In this document: positions 1 through 12,600 of the stretch, piece by piece
How the letters are laid out: every line of letters starts with the position of its first letter
How positions within the stretch are numbered: the first letter of the stretch is position 1
Origin: Lactifluus volemus
Taxonomy: Eukaryota; Basidiomycota; Agaricomycetes; Russulales; Russulaceae
Direction: 5' to 3'
DNA: 64,000 bases
NCBI GenBank assembly: GCA_022376515.1
Contig: WTXI01000026.1
Span: 310,001-374,000, forward strand
Made by a program: the position numbers and the translations under genes
Notes under the pieces: model-generated
Told to the model about the DNA's origin: nothing
Seen by the model: only the letters and a program-made list of their open reading frames with translations
Databases searched by the model: none

Positions 1-700
1 ACTTGGTGGACGCGTCTCGTTTCAGGACTCGTGTCTCTGGGACTGGCTCACATTACTCGAGATAAAATGGTTGCTGCAATGATTTTTTATACAGAATCAC
101 TCGTATGATTATCATGTACATATAGAACCTGGGGGGGGGGGGGAGGTACACCACCTTCTAATCAACACTGCACAACTGATTTGACTCGCAGTGTACACCC
201 ATTTCACATGGCGGCAATTCGCGTTACAAAGGCAGAGGTATTTTCTCACTCAGCAGCAACATTTTGGAGTTACACCATCTCTGCATCAGACATTGCACCG
301 AGTGGACCAAAGTGAAGAGATGGACTAATAGCCATGATTTTCGAGACAACCACTAGCGTATAACAAAGCCGAGACGAGTAGACAAAGGGGAACTAAAGAG
401 AGAAAAGCAGACGAAGGTACCTCTTGTAAAAATAGAGTTGGTACGCCCCGAAGAAGGAATGTGACAAGCATAGCGAACACACACTGTGCAAAAACTTCAA
501 CATCTTCGTGATCGCCCGGAAACCTTACCAATCAGTCCTTTTATACTTAATGAAGGCTATAAATCAGTTTTACGCGTCACGGCGTAGGATACTTCACTAC
601 CAACCCTCAACGACAATTCACTGTTTTCCGATTCCTACGCAGGCTGAATAAGCAAAGGTAAAAAGGCGAGAAACTTTCAGACAAACAGACATTTCAGGGG
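1..700. other. Intergenic, 3' flank of the Zn2Cys6-motif gene
   Basis: I see no convincing gene here. It contains a run of 13 G at 131-143 and a possible 68-codon reading frame on the minus strand at 325-531 with no family resemblance that I recognise. It probably holds the 3' untranslated region of the minus-strand gene that ends at 701. Confidence 0.5.
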
Positions 701-2327
701 TCAACCACGAGCTACTTGCTTTGCGGACGAACTGGTACGACGCTTGGCCGCACCAGACTTTCTGCGTTGCAGAGTAAATACGCCACGCAGTCCCTCCTGC
801 ACGCGTGCCATTCCGTCCAGTGTCATCTGGACAAAGCGGGCAAGTTCTTCATCTTCTTCGTCTTCGTCCACCTCGTCCCGGGATATGGTCCTGCCGACGC
901 CGTTCGCCGGCATCGCAGAGGACAAGGGCTCGCTCTCGTCGACGGGCCCATGAGACGCGGTCGTGGCAGTATTGAGCAGGTTCTCGACCGCAGCGTCATC
1001 GTCAGGGGCATCCAACTCTGCCCCGTCGCTGTCTTCGTGCAAACTTGACGCGGATTCAGAATCGCGATGCGAGCCAACGGACGAGAGGGGACTACTGGCG
1101 CTGCTAGTACTCTCCACGAAAGCTGGCCCTGAGCGTCATGTATGAGGACACAAACTGCACATTCACAAATGCGCGAAAGTACGTACTGAGTGTCGGGCGA
1201 AACACGGCGGCTGATCGACTTGGACTCGAACCGCTGCTTTTCGGGTTTGGACCATTTCCCACTTTTGAAGACGTCCGGGGCTTGTGTAGGGCGCTTCTGG
1301 TGGTCTTTGCTTTTGCGGTGACATGAGGGCCTCCAGTGCCTTGCTTTGCTGCGGTACTCTTCATGCTCTCGTGATCACGCGAGAGTTTTGGGGTATTATT
1401 GTGCGAACAGTATCGCTTCTTGAAACGACATCTACCACAGCGTTCACCCGGCAAACCAGAGCAAGGCGTCTTATCCCTAGCACAGCTGGAACAAGGAGTG
1501 GGCATTTTGAGCTGGACACCGTTGATGTACATGAGCCAGCCAGTTTGGGTTGCACCGGCCTTGGCGTAAGGACCTGAGCGAACTAGAGGGGTAGGTTCTG
1601 ATGGGGATGGTGGCTGTTCATACGGGATACTCTTTGACCTTTTTGCGGGTGGGGCAGAGGCAGATTCACCTGGGGCGCCATTACTCTCAAAGCGAGCGTG
1701 CTTCCTGTTGACGGGTGGGGCGGAGAGTGGGCGAGGGTCTTGTTCGTCAGATTCCTGGTCAGAAAGAGGGGCCTCCTTTACTTTTCGGGGATTGCCACGC
1801 TTTCCGGACACCTCGAGCCACTTGGCGACGGCATCTGCGGGACCCATTTTGGCAATTTGAGGCGAGTTGTGCTCAATGTTAGAGATAATTTTGATGTTGG
1901 CCCATATAAAATCGGAACCGTTAAAGACGAGGTAGAACCTGCGCTGGGCATGATCCGAATTGAGGAAGGGGTGAGTACGAATCAGGGTGCGGTCGCCGAT
2001 AGTGGCGGCGTTACCAACCCAAGGGGACCAATCTCTCCCTTCACGAGTATAACAAGCGTAGACACGGGCTTTGCGATGACCTAAAGGTGGTTGAATCCAA
2101 ACATCACCAGGACGGGCAACGTCTGGATCTGGTTGCTCTGGGGAATGAAATTCGAGCCAACCGATAGTGTATCGGGGACCTCGAGCTCTGGGGGGAGTTT
2201 GAGGAGCTTTGAAAGGGAAAGTAGACGGAATAGAAGGGATTGTAGAGATGCGAGTGATAGCTGGGTAAATCTGAGAGCGCTGTGGCTCTGTAATGTAGTG
2301 CATGTCGGGCAATCCTTGGAAAGTCAT
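701..2327 (-). CDS. Hypothetical nuclear protein with a Zn2Cys6-type cysteine motif
   Basis: I read two exons: 2327..1187 and 1128..701. The 58-bp intron (1186..1129) runs from GTACGT to CTCAG and joins the frames in phase 1, giving about 522 residues. Residues 279-307 hold six cysteines spaced C-x2-C-x6-C-x7-C-x2-C-x6-C, which fits the fungal Zn(II)2Cys6 binuclear cluster. The cluster lies mid-protein, whereas most such factors carry it near the N-terminus. Residues 50-175 form a more globular part rich in aromatic residues. The rest is Pro/Ser-rich and basic, and the C-terminus has an acidic stretch (DEDEEDEE) followed by a basic tail. A DNA-binding role is inferred from the cysteine pattern only. 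It is divergent from the Byr4/Bfa1 gene, with 385 bp between the starts. An upstream in-frame start is possible. Confidence 0.75.
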
Positions 2328-2712
2328 CGTACCAGTCGTCGTAGTTTAGAGTCAAGTTAAGCGACTCTAGTTCCTGTCACACTCCTGGTCCCGTCACCGA
2401 CCACTCATGCTATAACAACTCTTGACCGTATGTATATACGCGCATATATTCATCATTTTTGTCAATAATAATGCATACAACCCTCTCATTTATGCATCAG
2501 AGCAAGAAAGCAAAACATGTCAGTTTGGTGCGCCTGCGCCGCGGGGGCGCTGGCCTGATCACGTAATCATGAGCTGACCCCATGGTCATCGTTGCCTCGA
2601 CTCGCCTTGTTGTCTCCTTCTCTCATCTCTCTCTTCTCTTTCTCAGTCAATTACACTTCCAATATTGTTTCCACGCGACATCAGTTCATATAAATGATAC
2701 AATCTCATTTTG

Positions 2713-5700
2713 ATGGCTGCTAGATCTCTCATAGGTCTCCCTCTCCCTTTTCTTTCTATCCTCACGCGACTAATCTTCTCTTTCCACCAGCCGCCCCATC
2801 CGAGAATTGGGATGATGACTTTGTCTTTCAGAGAGCGAAGGATCTCTCCAACATTCAAAAGCCTGAGTCTGATGTGCCACAGTGGTCAACCAAGTCGACT
2901 TGCCAAGACTGGCCTGCCGACGCCACCACCATTCCTGCTCGTAATTCAACTTCACCCCTTTCTCACCTCGACATGCAACTGCCTACCACCCGACTTCAAG
3001 AGTGGGCCGAACCCGGTCCTTCCACCCCTCCGAAGCCCACCGTCACCCCTACAGAGAATTGGGATGATGACTTTGAAGACAAGACTGACTCACCTGCCCG
3101 CCACCCGCATTCACGACCTCATCATAGATCCCCCAAATTTCCAGACATACCCGAACCAGAGAATTGGGATGACGACCTCGAGAGTAATAGATTTATATCG
3201 CCGAAAAAGTGCCAATCATGGGACTCATCCGATGAAGAAGATCCTACCGACTTTGTCGACCAAGAGGAGGACAAGACCGTCACTGCACGTTCTCGTAAGG
3301 TCGCCCTCATAAATTCCTCTCCTCCACCCCCCTTACCTGCACTCCCACTTCAATCCGTACCCGTGGGAGGGGCCTTCCCTCGGTCTCCCACTACTTCCAT
3401 CTTTTCTCTTCCCTCTCCACGCAATTCTGCCACATATTCTTCCGTTGCCCATCTCCCCTTGCGTAGCGGCAGTGCTTCCGCTCTTGCAGTCCTACCCACA
3501 AACTCTTCTCCCCAAAGGCCGCGTAGGCGCTTGCGAAAAAAGTCGCGTCCCCCTGATAATAACCTCTTCGAGCTCCTTGACAGACGGCAGCATAGTGCTC
3601 CCTTACCATCCCCTCCTCAATCGTCCTCTCCAAACCTGGAACCCATCGACCTTCCTGTTTCAGATTCTTCCAACCCCTCCAGGACTTCTATTTTGTCCCG
3701 TATCGGGTCAGTCACAAGATGGGGCGCTCGCAAGAGGCGTACTAGCCCTAGCACTGCTGACCCCGTTGAGAGTATTGACGGTAGGGATGCGACGCCCCGT
3801 CCTGCTGCTACTTCTCAGGCACCCTCTCCAACCCGGACCCCAAGTTGGTTTTTTCGCTCTTCCGATTCGATTCCAGGTTCCCCGTTAGGATCTGCTACCC
3901 TCGAGCTCAAGCACGAGCGGAGCTTTAGGCATCTCAGGGCATATCCCACTGTCGATTCACCAACAAAGCAGGGAAGAACCCATGCTGCTATGCTAGGTGA
4001 ACGTTCCCATGACTCGGGCTCTACTTCGACATTAGAGGGTTCGCAACCCTCATCCCCGCGCCGCCCGCGCCGCCCGACATCGATGCAGGTTCCTACGACG
4101 ACTCAGCCACATTTCCCTCGCCATGCCTCATATGGCGCGCCGTCTATGTCACGCTCTCCATCTCACACCAGTATAGGAGACATCAGTCGCAAAGGCGAGA
4201 GCAAAGGAAAGGAAATTGATGGTCACCGCAGTTTCATGAGCAGCGTACGCCGTATATCGCTTGTGTCTCGCAAAAGACACAAGCGCACCAAGAGTACTGG
4301 GACCGTCGACGAGCCCCCCTTGCCTTCGATTCCACAAATCTTGCCATCGGCATTTTCCCTTTCCCCCACCCCTTCGTCCCACTTACTTCCACCGATCGAA
4401 CTCCAGCCCCCATCGCCTCCGCGAGCAGAGCAAGATCCTGACGAACCACGGAAATCAATAGCTTCGGAACGCTCCCTCGCCTCCACCTCAGAGTCGCTTG
4501 CTGCCGGAGCTGAGTCGCTACTTCTTCAACCCGCAATGGATATAAAATCTTCGTCGTTGCAATCGCCACCATCCGTCATTGCAAGGTCATTGCCCACCAA
4601 GAACGGTTCTCCTCAAGCGGCCTCACTTGGACGCTCTACCCAACCGCCTCCCGCTGGTACAGTAACGGGTATCGTGCCAAGAAGGAATTCTCTGGGCGAC
4701 TTGAAGATACCCACCAGGATCAGTCAAGCGCAAGTTGGTTTGAAGAGAGATTTGGGTATGGTACGTGAGTTTGCGGCTGAGGTCGAGAGTGAGTACAGGA
4801 AAATCGCTCTATCTTGATGTATCATTGGTTGCTGAGATGAAATGGATCTGTAGAGCTCAGGGAACTCCAAACTACCTATCAATCTCTCGCAGCGGAGGCT
4901 CAAACCGTTTTCGAGCGTACACGTACGCGGCATCCGCCCCGCGCCACCTCCCCAACGTTCTTCAATATACCTCGTCCCCGCTCCCGCGCGCGGTCCAACA
5001 CCAGCCCGAACCCCTCTCTCGAACTCGCAGATCCCCATAGGCAAATTTCGGCTCTGCTTTCCTACCTAGAACATAAGTACAAGATTTCATGGGAATGCGC
5101 TGAGCTTCTCATCGAGCTCGGGGGCGGGCCACCAGCTCCCACATCTCAGTCACACACGTATTCCCCGGCTTCCGCTCAGCATTTTATTCATCCTCTTGAT
5201 TCAATCAGCGGCAGAAAAAGTCGTGAACGTGCGATAACATTAGCGGGCGATGAGTCCGTGCCCCCGCTCCCCATGTCATTCTCTGGTTCCTCTGTGGCTG
5301 GCCCGCCAGGGGATTGGCGCGCGTCTACAGGTCGCAATGACCTCAGTCAGAGGCAATTGTGGCTCCTCCGTGATATGCTCAATAGGTCCGACTCATCGCC
5401 CACCATGCTTGCCGATCTGCAGATTCCCGAGGAGGGGTCTATCAACAAGACCTGGCGCGAGGCAACGAGTAGCGCTATTACACTCCCGTCCGATGAATCA
5501 TTACGCAACTCATCGTCGCCCGCCAAGAAGCGACGCTACAGTCGATTAGGGATGAGTGGACTGCGCGACTTGCTGAGATCGCTCACCCGTGGCAATCAGC
5601 ATCCTCCCACATTTTTCCGCCCTACGTCTTCTGCATCGACGAGCGCGTCGTCATCCTACGATGACCAGTCCATGCATCCACCTCAGGAGACGAACGGTAT

Positions 5701-6616
5701 TGGTCTCGAAGGTACTCCTCCCATCTGTCCGAGTTCCCCCTTTAGCACTACCCCTGCGCTTTCGCATAAGTCTCCTCGCCGACCCTCGATAGCGTCAATC
5801 TTCCGCTTCGCCCAAAGAGCAAAGACCTCGCCGCCGGGAGGAACAGAGTCAAAACAATCCGGCCATTCGCATCGAGTTCTCCACTCGTATGGCAGCGGGT
5901 CAGATCTCAGCAACCGCAATGGTATAGTGGATGATGAAGAGGACTGGGACCACCTCGATTCAGCTGAGGATCTGGATGCCGCTGCACATGCTCTAGGGCT
6001 GAGGGATTTGAACGGTACGGCAACATTGCGCGGTCGCAGGACCAAGCAGCACCCATACCACCAGCCCGAGCGTGAACAGAAGGCTTCGTCCATGAAGAAA
6101 GGCACCTCTGCAAGCGCATCGCAGTCGTCGCTCTCACTTTGGGCTGAAACTCCTTCCACTGGCTCTCGTTCACAGGTGTCCCTTCCCTCAACCGCCGCTC
6201 CCGTGCAGGCGACATCCTTGCCTCACCCGCCGTTACCCACCACGGCCCCGCCGCTGCCGGTATACATGCGTCCAACACGCCTGTCGAACGTCGAAGAGAT
6301 GACCGAGGCCCAGCTCGACAATGATCATAACCGCCGAATCGAATCACATGTCGCTTCACCAACAGGCAGAGCCGAAGGCAAGGGCAAAAGCAAGAGCCCC
6401 AGACGAACGTCATTACGACGTGGAGGACTCACCGGATCCGTGCGCTCGGCTCCTCCTCCGACCCCATTGTTGCGGGATGGTGACAGGCGGAGTCTTGCGT
6501 TGTCGTTGACGCCAGAGACGATCCGGCCGCTGCTCGAGAACGCCAGGGAGGTCCACGCAAAGTGTTTCGAGTGTGTCGATGAACTACGCACATTGCTTGC
6601 AGTGCCACCTTCTTGA
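2713..6616 (+). CDS. Byr4/Bfa1-family septation/mitotic-exit GAP component
   Basis: I read three exons: 2713..2734, 2791..4788 and 4854..6616 (introns 2735-2790 and 4789-4853), about 1260 residues. The family partners Cdc16/Bub2 in the two-component GAP that restrains the Spg1/Tem1 GTPase at the spindle pole body. The N-terminus carries three copies of ENWDDD(F/L) near residues 11, 96 and 131. The middle is a long Ser/Pro/Arg-rich, probably disordered region. After the second intron come a helical stretch (LRELQTTYQSLAAEAQ) and the block YLEHKYKISWECAELLIELG, which I associate with fungal Byr4/Bfa1 proteins, then RNDLSQRQLWLLRDMLNR. The first exon is the weak point: its donor is GTCTCC and it encodes only seven residues. 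The family call rests on remembered conservation, not a search. It converges on the TatD gene (226 bp between stops). Confidence 0.8.
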
Positions 6617-6842
6617 CCCCTATCTAATCTTTTCTTTTTTCTTTTTTCTCATTTGACGTGTTATCGTTATTTTACCATGTACGCTCTCGCATCACCGCAT
6701 CACTGCACACAAGCTGGACTTTTTTTTTTGCATACGCTGTGAACACACACAAGTTGACATTAGTGTTAGTGCTCAGGATGTATCACACATTTCTACTCAT
6801 GGTTCGTAATCTATTTGACAACTTTGCATCATACACGCTACC

Positions 6843-8100
6843 TCAAATACCATATACACGGTGAGCGTTATTCCTCCCGAGCTCTAGCACACGCTCTACA
6901 TCCCATCTTTCACCGGCAACAGTCGCCACAAACTCCGCGGTCCAGGGTATCATCGCCGAGTGAGAAAGTGGAAGCCTTCCCTTGACCGTTGGTAAAGAGC
7001 CATAGATGTTTGCGGGTACCATGTAAGGTGCATCCGTTTCAAGAATGACACGCGGTGAAGGCGACTGAGTGAACATCTGGCGAACGAGGTTGGATGTGTT
7101 TTCGTTGGACGAGAATGTGATCACACCTTGGCACAAAACCGTCAGTCGTGGACATCTGGGTCAGGTAGAAGACAAAAAGAATCGTACCCGTGATGCCGAT
7201 GAACAGGTTCGGAAAGTGGTCCAACAAACGCTGAGCGAAATCGGGCGAGTCTGTGAAGCAATGTATGTGTATCTGCGGTTTGCCACAAATAAGTCAATGC
7301 GTAGTGCCTCAGCGGATACGCCACACCTTGTGGTCTTTGGGAACTTCAGCCTTGAGTATCCTCTCGGTATCTTCGTCCGCCTCTCGCGTGTGTACGGCAA
7401 TGGGTTTTCCTAGCCGTACAGCGTGGCGGAGTTGCCGCGAAAATACGTCCCTTTGAGCGTCCCTTGGAGAGTTATCGTAGTGGTAGTCGAGTCCGATCTC
7501 GCCCCACCCTACGTTGCGAGGATGCGTCATGGCTTCAAGACTGGATTATTGGGTGGTCATCTAAGCACATCGTAGCGAGTAAGGTAAGGCATACATGTCC
7601 TTCTCAACATCGCTGGTATAGAGTCTGGCTTCGTGTCTGTGCTCCCAGACTTATTAGAAGGAGACTCACTCCAGATACCAGTTGGCACACTCACGGATGA
7701 ACACCTACGACATTCCGGGCATGGCACAATCACATATTAGCTCGCCTCAAATAGTCGACGACTTTTGAAACGCACCCATAACGAACCAATACTCCAGTCC
7801 ACCCCACTTTTCCGCCCGGTCACTCTCAGCAATAGCTGAATCCGCAACCTCTTTCCACACTCTCTGCACCGGTGCCTCGCACCAAACATCGACCAAGGCT
7901 GCCACTTTCTTACCTTGATACAAACCTCTCACGAGTTCATAAACACTGTCAAATTTGCCGTCCTTATACTTTTGCTTATACGCAACAAATGTGGACAGAA
8001 TGTGCGTGTGCGTGTCTACAATCGGTGCGACCAAGTGACTCGGGTGATTTGGCAGAATCAAGACATCCTCCGAGGGACCTTTCTTATTGTTCTTCCCCAT
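6843..8100 (-). CDS. TatD-family metal-dependent deoxyribonuclease
   Basis: Six exons, all with GT..AG borders: 8100..7776, 7704..7695, 7636..7595, 7540..7327, 7272..7188 and 7126..6843, giving 319 residues, a normal length for the family. TatD enzymes are TIM-barrel hydrolases (amidohydrolase fold) that need divalent metal and act in DNA processing. Visible signatures, in order, are the metal-binding VDTHTH near the N-terminus, GVHPHEA, the GEIGLDYHYD strand, KPIAVHTREAD, HIHCFTDS and the C-terminal LETDAPY. The start chosen is the methionine at 8098-8100 (MGKNNKKG); an in-frame methionine 24 codons upstream lacks family resemblance. The second exon is only 10 nt, but is needed to give GVHP in frame. 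It is divergent from PCNA across 204 bp. Confidence 0.92.
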
Positions 8101-8304
8101 AATATAGAATGATGCGCTGTGAGGAGGGGAGTATCGTCGAGTGCGGAACTTGATGACGCGGAAGATTGACACATAGACTGTGACAAACGCGGTGTGACTG
8201 TGTTATGTCACGCGTTTCAGTCTCCGCGTGAATCGAACGCGTATCCACCCTCGACCTCGCGCGCGGGTGCTCATGCTCATTTAACTCATATCTTTTGGCG
8301 GACA
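8101..8304. promoter_or_regulatory. Divergent TatD/PCNA promoter with two ACGCGT boxes
   Basis: This 204-bp gap separates the divergent start codons. It holds two exact ACGCGT hexamers, at 8210-8215 and 8237-8242 (27 bp apart, about 95 and 68 bp upstream of the PCNA ATG). ACGCGT is the MluI cell-cycle box bound by MBF-type factors, which drive G1/S genes such as PCNA in yeasts. The motifs are seen directly; MBF control in this fungus is inferred. Confidence 0.65.
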
Positions 8305-9669
8305 ATGCTGGAAGCAACCCTCAACGAGGCAGCGACCCTCAAACGTCTTCTTGATGGTATGGATCTCCTATAATTTCAGCCAAGTAATCTGGTAACAATG
8401 ACTTGTAGCGGTCAAGGAACTCGTGCAGGATGCCAACTTTGAATGTAATGAAACCGGTATCGTGAGTAGCCCGTGCTTTTCTCTTTAAAGAGTCCTAGCC
8501 ATACAATATGACATCTTAAAGAACCTTCAAGCGATGGATAACTCCCATGTCGCTCTCGTCTCGGTCAAATTGCATGCCGATGGCTTTGCGTTGTACCGCT
8601 GCGACCGTCCAATCCCCCTGGGTGTCAACCTTGGCTCGCTCACAAAGGTTCTCAAATGTGCTAAAGATGACGACAAGTGTACAATCAAGGCGACCGATGA
8701 TGGCGACGTCCTCAGCCTCAAGTACGAGGCACACCGTCCGTTTATCTCTCGGATCTCCTTACTCCCCTTGCTAACGTTTTTTTCATGTCCCAGGCGGGGA
8801 TCGCGTTGCCGAGTACGACATGAAACTCATGGACATTGATGCCGACACGCTTGGCATCCCAGAAACTGACTACGACGCGCGTGTTACCATGACTGCTGCT
8901 GAGTTCACCCGCATTGTCCGTGACCTTTCCTCCCTTGGTGAATCCGTTCGAATCGAGGTGTCCAAGGAGGGCGTTCGCTTTGCAAGTGATGGCGAGGCCG
9001 CTCAAGGGAGCATACTGTTGAAGCAAACAGATGCTGCACGTGCACGCTACGAGAACTACGGCAAAGATGACGACGATGAGGTAGTGGAAGTCAAGGGGGA
9101 AGATGACGAAGACGGAGAGAAGCCGAAGAAGCCGAAGAAAGAGAAAGTGAAGAAGGAAGAGGGTGCAGAGGATGAGGATGAGGAGATGGCAAACGGGGAC
9201 GACGAGGAAGCTGAGTTCCAGGCCAAGTCTGAAGACGAGGGTGAGGAGGAAGTCAGCGATAGCGAGAAAAAGAAACGCAAGCGCCCCAAAACATCGTCAT
9301 CTGTTCGTGTTTCGTTCTTCCTTATCCTTGTCATCACCTCACGGGATTTTAAAGGCAAAAAAGAAGGCCAAAAAGAGTTCCGATGACTCGGCCGAAGGGA
9401 GTGGAGGGGGCGGGGTGCACATCGAAATGACACTGCACGTTAACTTAACATTCTCGCTGAAATATCTCGTCAATTTCTCCAAGAGCGCGTCACTTTCGGA
9501 CACGGTCCAACTTATGCTCAAAAACGACGTACCGCTCCTTGTAAGCCTCATTTCGCAATTTGCGCGTTACATCTGCTCAAGACTGTCCCTTTTTTTGTTT
9601 CAGGTGTCGTACACTTTCGGCCAGGGTTATATTCGGTACTACCTGGCACCTAAGATTGGCGATGACTAG
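8305..9669 (+). CDS. Proliferating cell nuclear antigen (sliding clamp) with a long charged insert
   Basis: Six exons: 8305..8356, 8409..8461, 8522..8735, 8794..9302, 9355..9540 and 9604..9669, giving 359 residues against about 260 in most eukaryotes. The clamp encircles DNA and tethers polymerase delta and other PIP-box proteins. Hallmarks are LQAMDNSHVALVSV, the YRCDRPIPLGVNL strand, EYDMKLMDIDADTLGIPE and the C-terminal IRYYLAPKIGDD. The extra length is one block at about residues 187-296, in the loop where human PCNA has only about ten residues (before V-IEM). It is rich in Asp/Glu and Lys, with nuclear-localisation-like runs (KKKRKRPK, AKKKAKK). Intron 4, with a GTTCGT donor, falls inside the insert. 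The fold on both sides looks intact. I recall that a mushroom PCNA (Coprinopsis) is also unusually long; not verified here. Confidence 0.95.
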
Positions 9670-12600
9670 CATTGCGTCCACAACCCTCCACCGGTCGTAC
9701 TGTATCGGAAACGTCGCTTTCGTTTAGCCGCATTGTATCTCATTGTCGCTTTTATTTATTCTGCTCGATGAATGAGAGGAACCATGCTAGCACCGTCGTA
9801 AGGATTGCCGAGCTACGGCTTTGATGACCTCAGCATGCGGCATACAACCTCGTCTCAACCATATCATGATTCTACTAGTTCAGCGCTACTAATATAGGAT
9901 AACTCCAGCAAGCCCAGCAGCCTTGCTAATCGAAATCCGCCTTTTGAAAACGGGTGAAGCTAGGCTTGGTTTTTATCGTATTTCCCATCTGTTAGGTGAT
10001 GAGCTCAGGCTGAAGTCAGGACCTTCTTACCGTCTTGGTATCTATGCCTGAATATGCCAGTGTCTTCCTTTGTACATGCCCAGGTCAGTATCGTGGCTGT
10101 ATGATTTTACAGCATATAGGACTGTTCCCAGACATGGTCGCACTCGTCTTGAAGATGCCAACCATTAGAGCATTATCCAGTCTTGAGAAACAATTACGTC
10201 GGCGAGTGGAGAGTGAAGCCGTATGAAAGGCGTGTGCGAGGATCATCCCGTCAAAGGGCGATGTCAAGTATATTAGTTAGATGTAGCTATGCACAAGATA
10301 GAGATCACTGGCAAATGTCCATTTGCCATAAATTCCATCCACCCACTTTTACATTCCTACCTCCTCTTCAGACATCGCAAGTCATACGTAGCACGCTCAG
10401 CTACTATTATCAATTACATATATACTGTAGAATAAATACTGTGTCGTAGCCCATCGTCAATATAAGCTTCACTCCTCGCGTCCGAGTCCGAGTTCCCCCC
10501 AAACAGCACATCAGAAGGATACCCTTGACCATATGATGAGTGACTGTCCTTCCAATAAGGCCGAGCTTCTACAACGCGCACAACTAATTCACCGAATGTT
10601 GCATCACTATTGATTCGCTGCGTGAATGCAAGCCAGAGACTCGATCTAATAGGCACTTTTAGTTCCCGCAACGCTCTGCCATCGAAGATATCGATCTTCA
10701 AAGAGAATGCTGTATGTCCCTTCCTCCGACTCCTTCAAACCTGCCTCGTGAGAGGAGGTTAGTAAGAAGTGTATGGCCTCACTATTCATAGTGCATGATG
10801 GAAGGTGATGGGTATGCCGCACTTTTATTAGCCAGACCATCAAACGCGGTGAACCTGTGTAGCGTCAAGTAGACCCTGAGTTATAGGAACACAAGGTACT
10901 CTCCAGATTCTTTCAGGAGAAAGAGTTTCTTCAAAGAGAAAGATAGAACAACTGACGAAGATTGAGGGACCCTGCAGACCCGCGAAACATTATCCAAAGA
11001 GGTCCAAAGTCAATTCCGAGTGCTTGTCTGGAACCTGGCGCAAATTTGAAGCGGCGTGAGCATCTTGTCGGCATCGTCAGTTGCCAGCGTAAATTGCTTC
11101 CAACTAGTGTTTAGACAAGTCTAAGCAGTCAAGCACGCTTGGGAGAGTCGTGCCGGTATGTGTGTGTGGTGTGTGTGGGGGGGTGTAGGTGTTGGTGTCG
11201 GCGTCGGTGATGGGGATTTGGCAGGAGTTGGAGTTGGAGACTGTGCCGGTTGCGTGTGAAAGGTGGGAATTTGAAAGATTTAGATTTCACAGCCTAGGCA
11301 CGGCTCCTGACAAAATGCTGCAGATCGAGCCTACAGCGCGGGTCATTCAGTTCCTGGTTTGTGCCTCTTTGCCTTCGGCCCGAACTGACGCCGGTCATTT
11401 TTTGGCCGCGAATAGCACTGAGGACTCGGAAGACTGTCACGAAGTCTCCAAATTCTCAACGCAGGACGATACTGTATTGTGACCGTCAGCTTGCAGAAAA
11501 TTTTACGAAGCTTCCACAGACATACGGTTCCCTTTATGATGAATTTTATTCAACAATTGGCCATAGTAGCCGCGGCATACAGTAGTAGTACTCCAGATGC
11601 CGCTATGCGAAGAGTCAGTAGCCGAGCCTTCCCATTTATATAAACCAAAACTCCTTCAAAGAAGCTTTATACTTAGTAAGCGTTTATTTGGGCCGGTGGG
11701 AGGTTCACTCCCTGGCTTTCGAAGACTCGAGTTCCAGGCTCTGGATCCTACTCAAAAAACTGGTTATTTCTTTCACTAGCAGCTTTATACACTGGGAATT
11801 CAGTTATACACAACTCGAGACATGCATGTTACTCCTTCATGCAGCCCTTACTAGACCCTATCATGTCGCTGTAGAAATTCGGATCTATCGCTAATTCGCT
11901 TCCAGGTTCCGCCTTTCAAAGGCCCATTACTGTAGTCGCCGTTGTTAAACGTGACCGGGTGACCAACAATCAATTTCGAAGTTCAATCGAGCAGCGACTG
12001 CTGCGCCTTCCGAATAGCCGCGGCGGGGTGATAAAACAATTCCCGACAGACGGCGAATAACTTGATATGATCCTAAGCGGATAAGAATTACCCGCTCAAG
12101 TTAGGCAGTAACTTGCGGGCGTAGCAATGGAAGCAGCAATTTTGTAGAAGGCCGATGAAAGCTTCACTGGCACTGGCATAAGCCAATCAAGTCATGGTAA
12201 CGTGCCATATGGAAGGTGTGATAGCAAATGACCGTTTCAAAGGCCATAACGTACGGTGCAGGGTTGAGGTTCTACACCTCATTACCGCCGCTACGCGGGA
12301 ATTCTGATACGACAGATTTACTTCTGGTAGTAAACAACGCTGTCATTGTCATGCCATCGGGCACCCCATTCAAACGCCAGCAATAACTGGTACCCCGCGC
12401 ACTTTTTATGTAGGGGCTCATATCAAACACTCTTGGACTATGCTCTGGTGCCCGGCAAGAAGTGATCGTATAAGCGAGTGCCAGTGGGCACGAAACTTGA
12501 ACAGATACAATGATGTATTGCATGCAATAGGTGACGTTCATGGTGGTAAACCGTTCCGCTAACGCCAAGGATTGTATAGGACCATAATACTATCATGTGG

